Translations under genes and position numbers: made by a program
The notes under the pieces: generated by a model
The model's input: only the letters and a program-made list of their open reading frames with translations
Told to the model about the DNA's origin: nothing
The model's database searches: none
Shown here: piece by piece, positions 1 to 12,882 of the stretch
How the letters are laid out: every line of letters begins with the position of its first letter
Numbering within the stretch: the stretch's first letter is position 1
Source: Bugulina stolonifera
Lineage: Eukaryota > Bryozoa > Gymnolaemata > Cheilostomatida > Bugulidae
Assembly: GCA_935421135.1 (NCBI GenBank)
Contig: OW285189.1
Span: 6,531,072 to 6,595,071 of the forward strand
Direction of reading: 5' to 3'
Length of the DNA stretch: 64,000 nucleotides

Positions 1-305
1 GTATGTATCTGCTAGATACGTCTGCACATTTTGATCTGTTCTATTTATAAACTTCCTAAAATGTAACATCTAACAGCGTTAGGTGCAGCCGCCATGTTGT
101 CTATATTTTGAAATGGTAGTTATGCTGTCTCTTCAGTGTGTGTGGAACATGCACTGATTCAATGGACAGAGGGACCAGCAATATTGGTGGCTGCTAACCA
201 CTGTCTGGTCAGTGTACTAAGCATGCTCCAGTAGGCAATGGGGTCAAAAGTTCAACATGTTGATTAAGCATCAAACAGCATCTGCTGCATGTTTTATAGC
301 TGCAG
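1..305 (+). other. Probable UBA3 intron (upstream part)
   Basis: No coding segment matching UBA3 was found here. The window opens with GTATGT, which looks like a splice donor, and ends in a polypyrimidine-poor tract with CAG just before the first recognised UBA3 exon. The stretch is therefore most simply a single intron whose donor lies at or just before the window edge. That is inference: the upstream exon is not visible. Confidence 0.4.
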
Positions 306-1826
306 AATGCCTCTGAATAATTACCTGAACTTCAATGATGTCTCTGGGGTTTACACTTATTCATTTGAAGCTGAGAGAAAGCCTGATTGCCTAGTCTGTT
401 CCAACAAACCAGTTATTCTAGAATTCAAAGAGCAGAGCTTGCTGAGTGAGGTTGTAGACCATCTGGTCAATAGTCCAACTTAGTAAGTTTGCAGTATATA
501 CTCCACTATACATTGCATAATAATAGTAATGTAAGTACGTAGCATATACTCTACTGTAAATATGCAATACTACCATTATCTACTATAAGTATGTAGTATA
601 TTATACAACGTATCTGCTGTAAGTATGCAGTACATATCTACTAGAAGTATGTAGTGTGTATGTATACAGTTAGTACATGTATGTAGTATATACCTGTTGT
701 AAGTATGTAGCACATATTTATATATATTACATAGTTGTTATTTGCAGTACGTATACATGTATATGTCGACTATACACAATGCCTGTATACTAAGGTATAT
801 TGTACATGTACATATGCAGTGCTTGTACATACAAATGTACATGTACATTTGTATGTACAAGCACTGCATATGTACAAGATATCTTAGTATACAGGCATTG
901 TGTATATTCGACATATACATGTAGATGTATACGTACTGCAAATAACTACTATATAATATATACAAATATGTACAATGTAATATACAGTGTAATAGCGCAT
1001 AAGTCATAGTCGTATAGACATCATTGTGCTTTTGTAGTCAAATGAAAGCACCAGCCATATTAACAGTTATAGATGGCAAGAATAAAACTCTCTACATGCA
1101 GTCTGTACCTTCACTTAAGGAAGCCACTAAGCCAAATCTCAAGAAAACCCTAACAGGTATCTAAGGTCACTGTAAGGTCATCCTATCATTGCTGTCAGTT
1201 GTGTATATACATGTATAACATGTATTATTTCATGATTTGAGACATCGCGTGCTACTAGGTGTGTATACCTCTATGCACCTGATATACATGTATATCTATA
1301 TGAAGACATAGAATGTTTGTAGCAACACTAAGTACTGGTTGAACTCTCAATTGTGGTCTGCATAAACCACAAGACGTGAAGTGAGCCTATCATAGACTAG
1401 ATGAGTTTTTTCTGGCAATCTTTTGGGTTGCGTAACTCTTAGTATATTTTATTCCTCCTTACATACATGTAGTATTATTGGTAGATCTGAGTCAGCAGTG
1501 CTGACCTTGCTTTCCTTTTCAAAGCTATCTTACCATGTGTTGTAATACAATGTAGTAGTAAGCAACTGGATACTTGACACCAGCTATACATGTACATGTA
1601 TCGGTATATTATACATAATACTACTGTTCAATAGTTGTCCTCTCTTTGTAAATTATTAAAGGTCAGATAACTCCCTCCTTTCTGTGACCTCTATTAAAAA
1701 TCATGCTGCTTTGTAGAATTGGGAATTACCTCCTCACAACAAATATTAGTTACTGATGTTACGAGTGCAAAGCCTCTTACCTTCTGCCTAAAGTTATCAA
1801 ATGATGTAGCAGATATTGATAGCTGA
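306..1826 (+). CDS. UBA3: NEDD8-activating enzyme E1 catalytic subunit, C-terminal part
   Basis: Three exons, 306-482, 1038-1156 and 1717-1826 (stop TGA 1824-1826), join in phase. The first encodes the end of the adenylation/catalytic-cysteine half ([19 protein letters not shown], then a C-x2-C pair in PDCLVCSN). The second and third encode the ubiquitin-fold domain that in this family recruits the E2 UBC12 ([39 protein letters not shown]). The order and spacing match the C-terminus of animal UBA3. UBA3 pairs with NAE1 to activate NEDD8 by ATP-dependent adenylation and thioester transfer. All earlier exons, including the nucleotide-binding region and catalytic cysteine, lie outside the window, so this is truncated by the window and not broken. 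Donors are GTAAGT and GTATCT. The intron between exons 1 and 2 carries a large palindrome. The gene is convergent with the annexin on the other strand. Confidence 0.9.
490..710. repeat. AT-rich imperfect tandem repeat
   Basis: Units resembling AGTATGTAGTATATAC and TAAGTATGCAGTAC recur with an irregular spacing of about 40-50 bases inside the UBA3 intron, immediately before the large palindrome. No coding potential is seen. Confidence 0.6.
711..972. repeat. Long near-perfect palindrome (foldback) in UBA3 intron
   Basis: The two halves, about 711-841 and 842-972, are reverse complements with few mismatches. Both contain CAGTACGTATAC, ACAATGCCTGTATACTAAG and GCAGTGCTTGTACATAC, in opposite orientations. 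The centre is the perfect palindrome around GTACATGTAC at 841/842, with no loop. Mirror-image reading frames on the two strands are a by-product. It could be a hairpin MITE or a local inverted duplication. No target duplication could be fixed because the flanks are AT-rich. Confidence 0.85.
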
Positions 1827-4253
1827 GGTTCTTCAGAACAGAATATTTAATATTGGAAAGGTACGTTCATAGTGCACCCTTAGTATTTGAAGTCAAATAT
1901 AGCGGAGAGAAAGGTATGAAACTTATGCTTAAAACGTCTCTGACCGCCCACACAAGTTAGATAGTTTCTGGAGTAACTGAAGTCTACCGACCAGAATCAT
2001 GTACTAATTAAATCTGGTGTCTAAACTTTTCTATATTCCATGTTCAGTTGTGTCAGTTGGCCAGTTGAGAGGGGAATTAAAAGGACGATAATATGCATTG
2101 TAAGATGGTATATAATACACAGAGTGTCAACATACTCTCCCTAGTTACTAGTAACCAAGTATATAATGTGTATAAGATGAGTACGTGGGTTGCCCATTGG
2201 GGTTTGGAAGTGGTTTTTCTTTTAAAATTATGTTGGATTAATAATGTACAAAGAGAAGCTCTGCGAATCATTCTAAGAGTCTGATATTTCAGACTTATTC
2301 GCAATGGCAAGCCTAAACCACACCCTGCTATCATGGATCAAAGTAACCTAGCCCAAGTGAATAGATGCATATATACATGACATGGTATGTTTCTATTTAC
2401 AGCTGTCATTGTGAAGGGCAGAGAGCTATACGGTGATGTCAAACAGTAACTAGATTACATGTACATATATGGTACGACATCCCTCAAATGGTGGTAATCT
2501 GATGTCACTCGCTAATGATGTCACTAACTAATGATGTCATAGGACAGTTTACTATACGATGTATGTGCATGAATTCATTTGAAATGGAGTTATGTGGACT
2601 ACTAAGAAGTTTTGTTCAACGTTTTTACTGTGAGATGAAACTGCAATTTACTGTTTACCAGTTTTTGTTTGTACTTTCCTCATTTATGAAATATACATGT
2701 TTACTACAGCAGACAGTCTTATTTATATATGCATGTACGATAATAGATAATAGATGTATACAACAATGATAGTGTGCATTTGGAGCCAAGCAGAGTAATG
2801 TTTAATGTAACTGAACTGTTTCACTGTTAATCCAGTTATTAGTCTAGTTAAGCCCTGAAAGACTGGTAAAATTTTTGCTTTGAATAAGTCCGCGGGCTAA
2901 TCATAAATGTTAAATTTGAAAACCCCAGTATCCAATCACATTTTGCCTTAATCATACAGAGAACAATCGCAGCTTTAAAAGGGCGCAACCTTTGAGAAAT
3001 GGTTATAAACTACATGAGCTCTGAAGAGATGGGGATATTTGATAATTATAACATCTTCTGTAATTCCTTTTTTTGTGGTGGAGAACTTGCATAACTAAAT
3101 GCTGTTTTTTGGAGTTGTCTGTTCAGCTTGTACATGAAATACAACGTGCCAATTGGTTGCTCCCCTCATTATTTGCTCAGCTACCAGCAAATTAATAGTC
3201 CTAGGGTATTGTATTGGGATATCTGTTTCCATGGTTACCCACAGTCCCTAAGAGAAATCGATCGGTTCCCTAAGAAACATTGTATTTGAACATTAGTGTG
3301 TGAATACACTGGGGTACATAACTGGTATATAGAATTTAGATTATAGTGTTATTGTATCTGGGTCTGCATCAGCATATGGTATACAAACATCTGAGTGCTA
3401 TTAATAGATCTACATGTAATTGCTTGACCTTATACCTAATTGGGCCCACAAATTGCCCAAAGTACTGTGCATTGCACCTTACCATGTACAGCATATGAAT
3501 GCAGGTATAATATGTAAAATCTAGCACACACACCTTTGATATTATAATACCAGGTTAGTACCGATTATACTGTGCTGGTGAATGTTGGTAATATAGCTTT
3601 CATCTCCATATTATAGAACACTCTGTTGGCCAAATGTAGACTGTTCTTGAACTTGAATGTTTGATATAACAAGTTATTAACTGCACTATCAGAGATACAA
3701 TGATATATACTGTATCACACAGTCTAATGACCTGTGTACTTACAATATGGCTATATAATGCTGTAGTGTTTGATAGGTTATAGGATTTTCTAAGTGCACA
3801 TGCATAGATATAATTATATACCATATATAATAGTAACACTAACCCAGGCTGCAGTATATAATATAACATGTGTGTATTCTGTATCCAATATATACCTCAG
3901 CATGCATTATTATTAACAATGTTCACTTTGAGCAACAACACCATTAATTTGTTTAAAAAATATTACAAACACGCATGTACGTACATTCATTGATATTCAT
4001 TTATATGTATTAGTATTACATGTATATTATAGGTAACCATCAATAGAGTGTAAAACAACAAACCGGTTTTCCCAAACATACATTATAAATATAACAACAT
4101 TATATAATATTCAACTTCTAATGCCAAAAATATGCAATAATAACAATACATTAAACGAAAAATACATAAAAAAGAAAGTAGAATGAAATGTGAAATATAT
4201 TAGGTGTGTCAGAGTCACTGTTTGTGTCGGAGCTTTCATGTGGAAGACAGCTT
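1827..4253. other. Convergent intergenic region between UBA3 and annexin
   Basis: Contains the 3' flanks of two convergent genes. Short open frames near 2090-2330 and 2515-2770 show no family resemblance, no splice structure and skewed AT composition, so they are not called. Scattered TACATGTA-type palindromes occur, as everywhere in the window. No RNA gene or bounded mobile element was recognised. Confidence 0.5.
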
Positions 4254-7200
4254 TTATTTCCCTTCACCAATGAGAGCAAGTAGGAGTTTCTTGAAGTCCC
4301 CACTAGTGTCATCCTAAAGATCAAACAGGAAGTCATTATTTGCATTAGTAGTAACATGTTGTATTCAACTAGAGTAATGAAAGTTCGCATACATGTGGCG
4401 ATAATTCACCACATCTACATTCAAATACTGCATGTTATTCCATACATTGTAAACGACGATAAGGAATATAACAGCTTTGACTTTATAATGTTTTGTCTCG
4501 ATGTCTAGACAACTTACTGCACAGAAAACTAGATATTGGTAGATCTATTGGACACCTATATTCTGCCGAACTGTAGAATCACAATCATCTTTATCGTTTG
4601 GACACAGTATAGGACGAATGTGCATAATATGTAACACGTATATTTCATATACGATAGAGTTATCCCTCATATTCGTTGCAAGAAATGACCAATAGCTATA
4701 GGTTACTTACAGAAATAAACTGAGCCAGAGTCTGTTTATAGTCTCTCTGGAAAGCCTCTTTAATCTGCACCATGTCAATCTCGCATCTGCTAATGATGAC
4801 CCTGAGTAAGGCTTCATCTTTGGTTCCCAGGCCCTTCATACTCTTGTAGAGGACCTTAGCAAACAGGGTGGGTTTGTCCTTGACACAGCGCACTGCAATA
4901 TAGAAATGCTGTCCATCACATTCTCAAATTGTAACGCTGGAATTATATGCTGTTGGCATTAACCAGAATTCAGATACGCATAGCGCCCACACCTTACTTA
5001 TTAAACTCAGATCAAATAAATTACTAGTGATGTGCGTCTCAAATTGACACCAATAATACTCATGGCTACTTGAAATATTGCTAAAACCATTGATGAGTTT
5101 TGACAAAGGTTTTGGAATATGCTTACCGATGGTGAGCATGCCGTCCTCCAAGTCACCAGACATCTCACTTTTAATGGCACTCTCTATGTCTTTACCAGAT
5201 ATTCTGTGGTAGGCTTGAAACACTGCTCTCAGGTGAGCATAACTCCTAGATACAAGTATGACATTAAATCTTGACTCGTCTGTTCCCAATTTCTTTGCTC
5301 CGGCTTCATAAAGCTTAGAAGCATCTTCCTCTGCCTAAAATCAGCAAAAATTGTATGAGTGTGACGATGGAACTAAAGCTAACACAGCTATGTTGCACAA
5401 TAGTTTTTAACTGCCGTGAATCTAGCCGTCCTGTTGAATAACTGTCTTCAAACTGCAGTTTTTACAAGCAACCAAAAAGCTTGCTTTTCATGACTGAGTA
5501 GTGTGCAAATTATTTTCATTGAATCATGGCATTTTACAGATGAGTAAAGGAGAATCTACTCAATTTGAAGATACACTCTGAATCAATATGAATACAGAAA
5601 TAACATGATAATATAATATATTCAATAGTATTGCACCTTGTATACTAAATGTATACTCTACAAAATGTGACTTCTGTACCTTTGCTTGGTCAACATCCAC
5701 GCTCTCGTCTCTGTTAGCCTGAACCAAGGAGACAAGGAGTCGTTTGAAATGCCCAGAAGTATCGCCAGCAATGTCCTTCTCTAGTTTTTCACGAAACTGA
5801 CGTTTGTATGACTCATTGATGGCCTGGATCTGAGCGTTAGTTCTGGTACACAGCACCTCAATCAAAGCCGCCTCATTTGTCCCTGACCCCTACATTATAA
5901 GCACATGGTTACCATAACAGCTACGATAACATTATTTACTATTTACCCAATTACTCAATGCACTGTGCACGTAGTATGAGCAAGAGCAATATAGTGGCCA
6001 TAAATATATCACAAGAGCATATTATTTATACATGTATATGTATATTATTATAGTATATTAATTCTTCTTTGGTTTTGAACTTGCTATTCGACAAGTGCTG
6101 TTTTGTATACCCAAGTCACTAACCTTTATGGCTTTGTTCAGACATTTAGCATCGAAGTCAGTTGGCGTCATGCAAAGTCCTTTACATGCTGTCAGGTAAT
6201 GACTACTCAGCTCGGATTTCAACTCGGCTACCAGATCCTGTTATTAGTCAAATATGATTGAGTTAGTGCGACAATTACTTCAGTGATAATATGATTAACT
6301 AGTAATTATACAGCATACGGAATATACGATGATATGGTGGTATATACAACAGCATTATAAAGTGTACACAGCGTACAGTATATTATGTATGTCCAATGAC
6401 AATATAGTGAACCATATGCATTGTATCAGTATGTAACTGCAAAGTACAGCAAAGAGCTATGTGTACAGTATCGTATGGCATGTACAACATGCATGTACAT
6501 TGTACACTCACAGAATGTAATTAATATACATGTACATTATGATTGTACATGAATATATGTACATTGCGTACTTGGTATATGTACTACCAAACGATGCAGA
6601 TAATCTTTTATAGAGTATACTCATAGGTACATAACCAGTATATAAATAACTCAGGACTCTATATACCGATATATACGAGTGAATGCTGACGTGTAACAGA
6701 GACATACCTTTCCAAACATTGTCTTGAAAGTTCTAACAATCTCTGTCCTCTGAGATGCAGATCTGGCCCCGAGCACATTGGTGATAGCTTTCTCGTCCGT
6801 TCCCACTCCCTTCATAGCTTTACGAAGTTGTTCCGCATCTGCTTCAGCATTGAAACCAGGAAATGGCTTGAGAGTTCCTTCTTGCTGCTCAGTAAAATAA
6901 TGTGTTTGATCAATGTGGGCTGCTGAAGTCAGCAATGGTAAGGGGATGTGTCAGGGAATCATATGAAAACTGACTGCTAGCAGAGCCGTTTATTGTGAGA
7001 GTTGCGTCACTGGGGGAACGCTATGGATGCCATGTTGGGCCCATGGAACCAATCAAAACTGCCGATAGAGAGATTTGACCAATGTAATCCTCTGTTACAT
7101 GGGCCCAATATGGCCTATTGTTTACTTCTGGTGGCGTAGCTCTCACAATCAACGGCTCTAGCTGCGAGCAAAGAGTGGTTACAATATGAATACCCCATCC

Positions 7201-8934
7201 CATACCTTACCAAATGCCTCTATGTGTCTTCCAGGGTTTATAGTTATAATATGACATCACCTTCTATTGGGATGTGCAGCTAGTGGGAAGTATTATAACA
7301 ATTATTATGTTATTGCCATGTCATTCAGCCATAAGGCTTCTATCAGCAATCATGATTATAATACTTTATAGTTCCTGAATCACTGAATAACATTCCAATC
7401 TCTACTGAATGAAAAACAATCCTGTAGAAGAAAAGTAGCAATGTGTGTAAAACTAAGTATTGCATTGGCAAATTTAGTCACTCGACAAAGCTCAACAAGT
7501 TCCCACTGGACACAGACTTGGTGAACTTTTGAGGGTGCAAAAGAAGGTAACTTCTTATATAATTTAGTTTGCGGTACATGCATGTAATACATCTACATGT
7601 ACATTATGGTATCTGTACAATTACTAAGTAATTACTAATTCTAATATAACTGCATATTAGGACCCTGGGGGTTTAATGTTCCTACATGTACGTGATACCA
7701 GAGCCATCGATTAGCTCAATGTGACACTACATGTACATGTATTTATGTGATACTGAATACTATTTAATTCAGATTAGAAGTTATCTGCTCATGTCTAAAT
7801 GCAACCAATTGAAATGTGCATATCCACATAACAATCTCTACTGTATGTAAATGGAAATGGCCAGCTGGATGCCTAGTTAGTACCTGGTAGATAACTCCAT
7901 ACCATACCAGCACATACAGGAAGCTGGTTACTTGAATTATTTGTTTAATTAATATAGACATAGATGAGTGGTATAATTATCTAATTTGTCTAATGTATTG
8001 TCTACACTGTAGTATACTGGAAGTGGATCATTAGTCATTATATGTAGTTGTTGGTTACAGTCTCACCGGCACACACCTGGCACTGGACATGTAATGACTA
8101 GACTTCACTCTCATACAGTGTGAAACTAGTTGAAGTTGCGATGAAACATGCATGTAGTTTTAGTATGTTATAAGTGTGGAAAGTACACAGTAGCAGTACT
8201 ATTATAAAGGTAATAAGACACTAATAACATGTTATGATTATTGATTTCCCACAGCACTACTACTATACACAAGCTTATACAACATACTACAGTGTCACTG
8301 TACAGTTATAACAGGCCTCATTTCAGTTGTAGCACAATCATGGACATGTACTACAGCACAATGTATGTATGTATGCTACTCCAATAACCCAAACTCTGTC
8401 TTATCTAAAATGTGCTTTTACAAACACTTCACTTGAAATGATATCGCAAACCATATCATGATACCGGCATTTAGTAAGATACAAGGAATTTCATTTTACT
8501 TTTGGTGAGACAGGGCTGAGACTGTAGCCTCATAACCAACCAGGAAGTAAGATGAAGGTCAGATGGTAGAATTTACAACCAGAAATATTCATCATAATTA
8601 AATTATGCTAACCATTGCTTCATGATTAGACACTGCATGTGAAATATACACTACTGCCACTTGAAATGATATCGCAAACCATATCATGATACCGGCATTT
8701 AGTAAGATACAAGGAATTCCATTTTACTTTTGGTGAGACAGGGCTGAGACTGTAGCCTCATAACCAACCAGGAAGTAAGATGAAGGTCAGATGGTAGAAT
8801 TTACAACCAGAAATATTCATCATAATTAAATTATGCTAACCATTGCTTCATGATTAGACACTGCATGTGAAATATACACTACTGCCACTAATGTTTATGC
8901 TAGTATTACTATAATACTAACTTACCACTTCCAT
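4254..8934 (-). CDS. Annexin, four-repeat core
   Basis: Minus-strand exons: 8934-8926 (micro-exon coding M-E-V, donor GTAAGT), about 6884-6708, 6237-6124, 5889-5680, 5334-5127, 4892-4711 and 4313-4254 (stop TAA). Phases agree throughout and give about 319 aa, the usual size of a core annexin. Four annexin repeats lie at roughly residues 15-83, 87-155, 171-239 and 246-316. Type II calcium-site motifs are visible as [20 protein letters not shown] and MKGLGTKDE, and the N-terminus has [10 protein letters not shown] as in vertebrate annexins. The protein should bind acidic phospholipid membranes in a calcium-dependent way. The tail is very short, so it lacks the long Gly/Tyr/Pro tail of the A7/A11 type. 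Exons from 6708 down are very secure. The M-E-V exon rests on its start context, perfect donor, matching phase and final length. The exact acceptor of the second exon is ambiguous (6887 or 6884). The subfamily is not assigned. Confidence 0.9.
6982..7159. mobile_element. Hairpin MITE in annexin intron 1
   Basis: Inverted arms start with AGAGCCGTTTATTGTGAGAG on the left and its near reverse complement on the right (ending CAATCAACGGCTCT). The arms pair again near the centre through CCATGTTGGGCCCATG and CATGGGCCCAATATGG. It is about 178 bases with no coding capacity. A CTAGC direct repeat occurs at 6977-6981 and 7158-7162, but it overlaps the terminus, so it is only a possible target duplication. 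Confidence 0.65.
8431..8886. repeat. 228-bp tandem duplication
   Basis: Bases 8431-8658 and 8659-8886 are almost identical. Both start ACTTGAAATGATATCGC and I see a single difference, AATTTCAT versus AATTCCAT. The near identity implies a recent duplication. It ends about 40 bases downstream (in the sense of the minus-strand gene) of the putative first annexin exon, inside intron 1. Confidence 0.95.
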
Positions 8935-11364
8935 CTTGTCTGTTTTATTGCGAATTGTGTAGTGCGTACAGCTCAGCAATCAACCTTCTAATGACTATAT
9001 GTATTCACTCTATCATATATTATATACAGTGTATATAATATAGTGAGCTGTATGGAAATCGTATGACAGATTGAGGGTAATTAATGTAGCCTTGGAGTAT
9101 CAATCACCCGGTGTGTGATTTGCTACAAACAACATTGTAATGTAAGAATTGCAGGCTATACTGATTGGGCATTCAACCATTAGATAAGGTTATTGATAGC
9201 CATACAGCAATGTCATTGTATTATATAGAAATAATTATTATAACATAATATAGAGTCTATCTATATGCATAGAGGCAGAGAGCTGAAGCTTGGGCATTCA
9301 TAATAAGAAGTTGTCCTCTCTTAGCTGGACAAATGGTGATCATTAGCTAATGAGATCCATGAGTGCCCATGAGTTGAGGCATATGAAGTTCTTAATTCTA
9401 TGTACCTCTTTTATACAGTCTAGCTCTATTACATCCTTTGATCATGTCATGTAGTTGAATTAGACAGTGTAGGTCAGCGGAATCTACCTCACAATTATAC
9501 AATGTCAATTTCAGCAAGTGCACTGAATGACAATATAATTATACATGTACATGTACATATAATTATATCTCGTTGTGAATTCAATACATTAATAGCAATG
9601 CTAGTTAGTAGATTCATTCTGAAGGAGTTATTTACTCATGACAATGAACCAAGGAGTATAACAAACAGCCCCCTACTAGAACGAATAGAATTTCTCACAC
9701 TGATATTATGGGGATCATGTTCACAGGCTAAGCCATACTGCCAGCATAGCCACTATGATTATACTAGTAGTTACACTACACCACCAACAAACACATGTAC
9801 ATGTACATACATGTACATGTATATAATACACTGAACATGGTACATATACAGTATATCTTGTCGTGAGAGTAGTACAGTCTACCTCCAGCTTCACCCAAGC
9901 TACATTTATTATGCACAATGGAGAGGATAACTCCTCAGCATTACATCAACTTGATACACAGAATAGAAATGATAATGCACTTCATATAGGTTGTGGTTGT
10001 TTCCAGATGCTTTCTTCAAGTTCAACAGATGTTTATAAACACTCTAGACTCTAGTGCATGTAGTTTCAAAAGCAGCCTAGCTCTACCTTTAACATTAGTA
10101 CTTGAATATGGATGTAACTATAATATATACACATTGACTAACTAACTATTGACTAACCAATCTAATACTCAAACCTGAGACAACTTTGTTGTATTCTACC
10201 AGGATTAATTACCAGCAATCGACCTGCTAATACCATAATACAATAACCCAATGCACTTATCTTCTCCGTCTGTATAACATACATTTTTGTAATATACCTT
10301 AGTTTAATGCTGGTTGGCACATACCAGAGCCGTTGGCACATACAATTTACAGCCAGTATCTATGCTAAAATTCTTTCAGAAACACTCATCATCTAGGACT
10401 CTGCCCACTTTTTGAACATTGGTGATCATACAAGAATGTATTTGGTGTTACGCACCAACAGACTACTAATTGCTGCTGCTGCTACGTGTACATTATCACT
10501 TAAAATAATTGTCTCCCATGAAAACTTTACCAGTTCACAAGTACTCGAATAATTCCATCACAATAATATTATAAATGATAGAAATAGAAACACGCCTGTT
10601 TTAGTAAATCAGGCCTCATAGTATAGAATTAGTAATAACACCTACACACTTATTTCAGTTTCTGTTACTATTACTTCCTGGTTGGACCCAGAGCCATTGA
10701 GTAGGCTTTGGTTGGACTATCCTATAATTTAAGCCAAATAAAACACTGTGCCCGATAATCAATCATCCCATACACATTACATGTTACACAACATACTAAT
10801 GATACAGACAATAATATGTCATAAGCTATACTACATGAATGTAGGCCACTGTACTGCGTGGATGCATATTATGTTACATAGACAATGAATAATGTTGTGG
10901 TCCACAAATAAGTAGAAGGAACACTACCTTATTACATCATAATTATGTACGTCATAAATCACTGGACTGTGATTTTACAGCAATGACATCTTTTGGATTA
11001 CAGATCCATGAGGTAAAATCTATGAGGTAAAGTCTCAATCTGACAACCTACTAGAGTAAATCTGACTAACTAAAGTATAAATCTCAACTAGTTTGTACAT
11101 GCAAATCCATAAGTATTGTAGTAGCAGAGGCATGTACAGATCAGCAGCACTCCAGTATCATTTAAGGTTCCAAGGCCATGGCCTGTTTCCATTTTATAAA
11201 CTGTGGACTGAAGTGGTGTCTAATAAACTATAAGCTATGTCATCTTAGACTCTTACTACTAAAGCCATATTTTCTACAGCCACAGACAGTCCAATACAAC
11301 ATCTCACATTCCAATCTAAGTAGAGATGATATTGGACACACCTTTCACCATATTATAATAGATC

Positions 11365-11628
11365 TTAGATATTATAGGTGTAGATGTTATACGTGTAGAT
11401 ACTATACGTGTAGATATTATACGTGTAGATACTTTACGTGTAGATAATATACGTGTATATACTATACTTGTAGATACTATACGTGTAGATATTATACGTG
11501 TAGATATTATACGTGTAGATATTATACGCGTAGATATTATACGTGTAGATACTTTACGTGTAGATATTATACGTGTAGATATTATACGCGTATATATTAT
11601 ACGCGTAGATATTATACGTGTAGATAAT
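11365..11628. repeat. 15-bp minisatellite
   Basis: About 17 tandem units of a 15-base consensus GTGTAGATATTATAC, with variants (ACTATAC, ACTTTAC, CGC for CGT). Because the unit is a multiple of three it keeps frames open by default and yields a meaningless five-residue peptide repeat. Confidence 0.9.
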
Positions 11629-12202
11629 TATTATACACTTCTACTCATGCATGAACTGAGCCTATTCAATCTTACACTACACTTCCTACTCCACACCTTC
11701 AACTCCTTTGTAAGAGCACTCAACACTCACAGAACTGATACAAGATTATAGCACTCAATATTCCCTTCATTGATACCACATTATTCATATTTCAACAAGA
11801 AATATTGGTGCTGTTATTAATAAGGTCATTCTGCTCTAGAATAAATAATAACGGTGTCTCACATTATGATTATAATTATAGGCCTACTTCATACACACAC
11901 AACATATAATTATGACTGTACCTTGTTAGTACAGCAGCTAGAGTGTGGCAGTTTGTATGACAAACCTTCATGAAGGGTAAATACATGTATTTCAACACAA
12001 ACTTACCCCAATAAAGATAACCTAGTTCAATCCGTGTTTTTAGTACCAACCATAGATATAGCAAGTGGAATAAAAACAAGTCTCCATCACGAGGGAATGG
12101 GATGTCAATTCTGTGTTTTAGTTTTCTACTCATCTATAGGATTATAACCTGGGCTCAGGTATTAGGTTACATTACAGTTACCGCATTTTTGCTTACAATT
12201 TC

Positions 12203-12239
12203 AAGTTGTCCTCCTTCTCAAATTAGAGAAGACAACTTC
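12203..12239. repeat. Small GTTGTC/GACAAC hairpin
   Basis: AAGTTGTCCTCCTTCTC is followed after a short loop by GAGAAGACAACTT. The arms pair apart from a four-base bulge. It is a member of the dispersed hairpin family described in the findings. Confidence 0.55.
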
Positions 12240-12882
12240 TTGTTTCAACCAATCAAAATAGTTTAGCAGTGGCAATGAAATTTCAACAAGAACATCCATG
12301 TTTCCTTGTTTATGGTGCAAATAGTATATTTATGGTATTATAAAACTATGATTTATTAATTATTACACATTATTTGTATTTTATAACGGAACTAGTGTAT
12401 TATAATTATATCAACTATCAACTAGTAGGCGTAAACCCTATACATTTACTGCACTGATGTATATTAAAACATACAATGTACAGTGTATATCATTAATACT
12501 GGTCAAACCAGGACCCAATATAATAAATAAATATGTATAATATCAAGTTGTGTTACTACGGTATCCCATAGACACCATACATATAGATTGCATATTATAG
12601 AATATAATTTTGGCCAATATTGGTGAAATAACATGGAACCCTGGCTAATACGCATGTATAACCCATACACATGTATAATATACATGCACACAGAGAGTAC
12701 AATCATGTAGTCTACATTATGTTATGTATATCTCATATTACATGCACATCCTTGTACTTTACTGATACACATACATTTAGGTAAATGAGAAAAATAAATA
12801 TAAGGACATGTACATTGTAAGTGTGAGTATATTATGTACAATATACTTACATTCCTGCACACAAGCATACTGTATTCCTACA

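Larger units (their letters stand above)
8935..12882. other. Region between annexin 5' end and SEPSECS 3' end
   Basis: The annexin promoter should lie at the left edge. The remaining roughly 3.9 kb holds TACATGTA-rich DNA, a 15-bp minisatellite (11365-11628), a short GTTGTC hairpin (12203-12239) and a single hairpin arm near 9311-9330. Open frames at 9502-9834, 9863-10054 and 11178-11447 are low-complexity or repeat-derived. No gene is supported. Confidence 0.5.

Noticed and set aside
7204..7260. Possible annexin first exon starting M-S-Y-Y-N-Y with a GTAAGG donor
   Set aside because: Its phase does not join any acceptor of the next exon without creating a stop; the M-E-V exon at 8934 fits instead.
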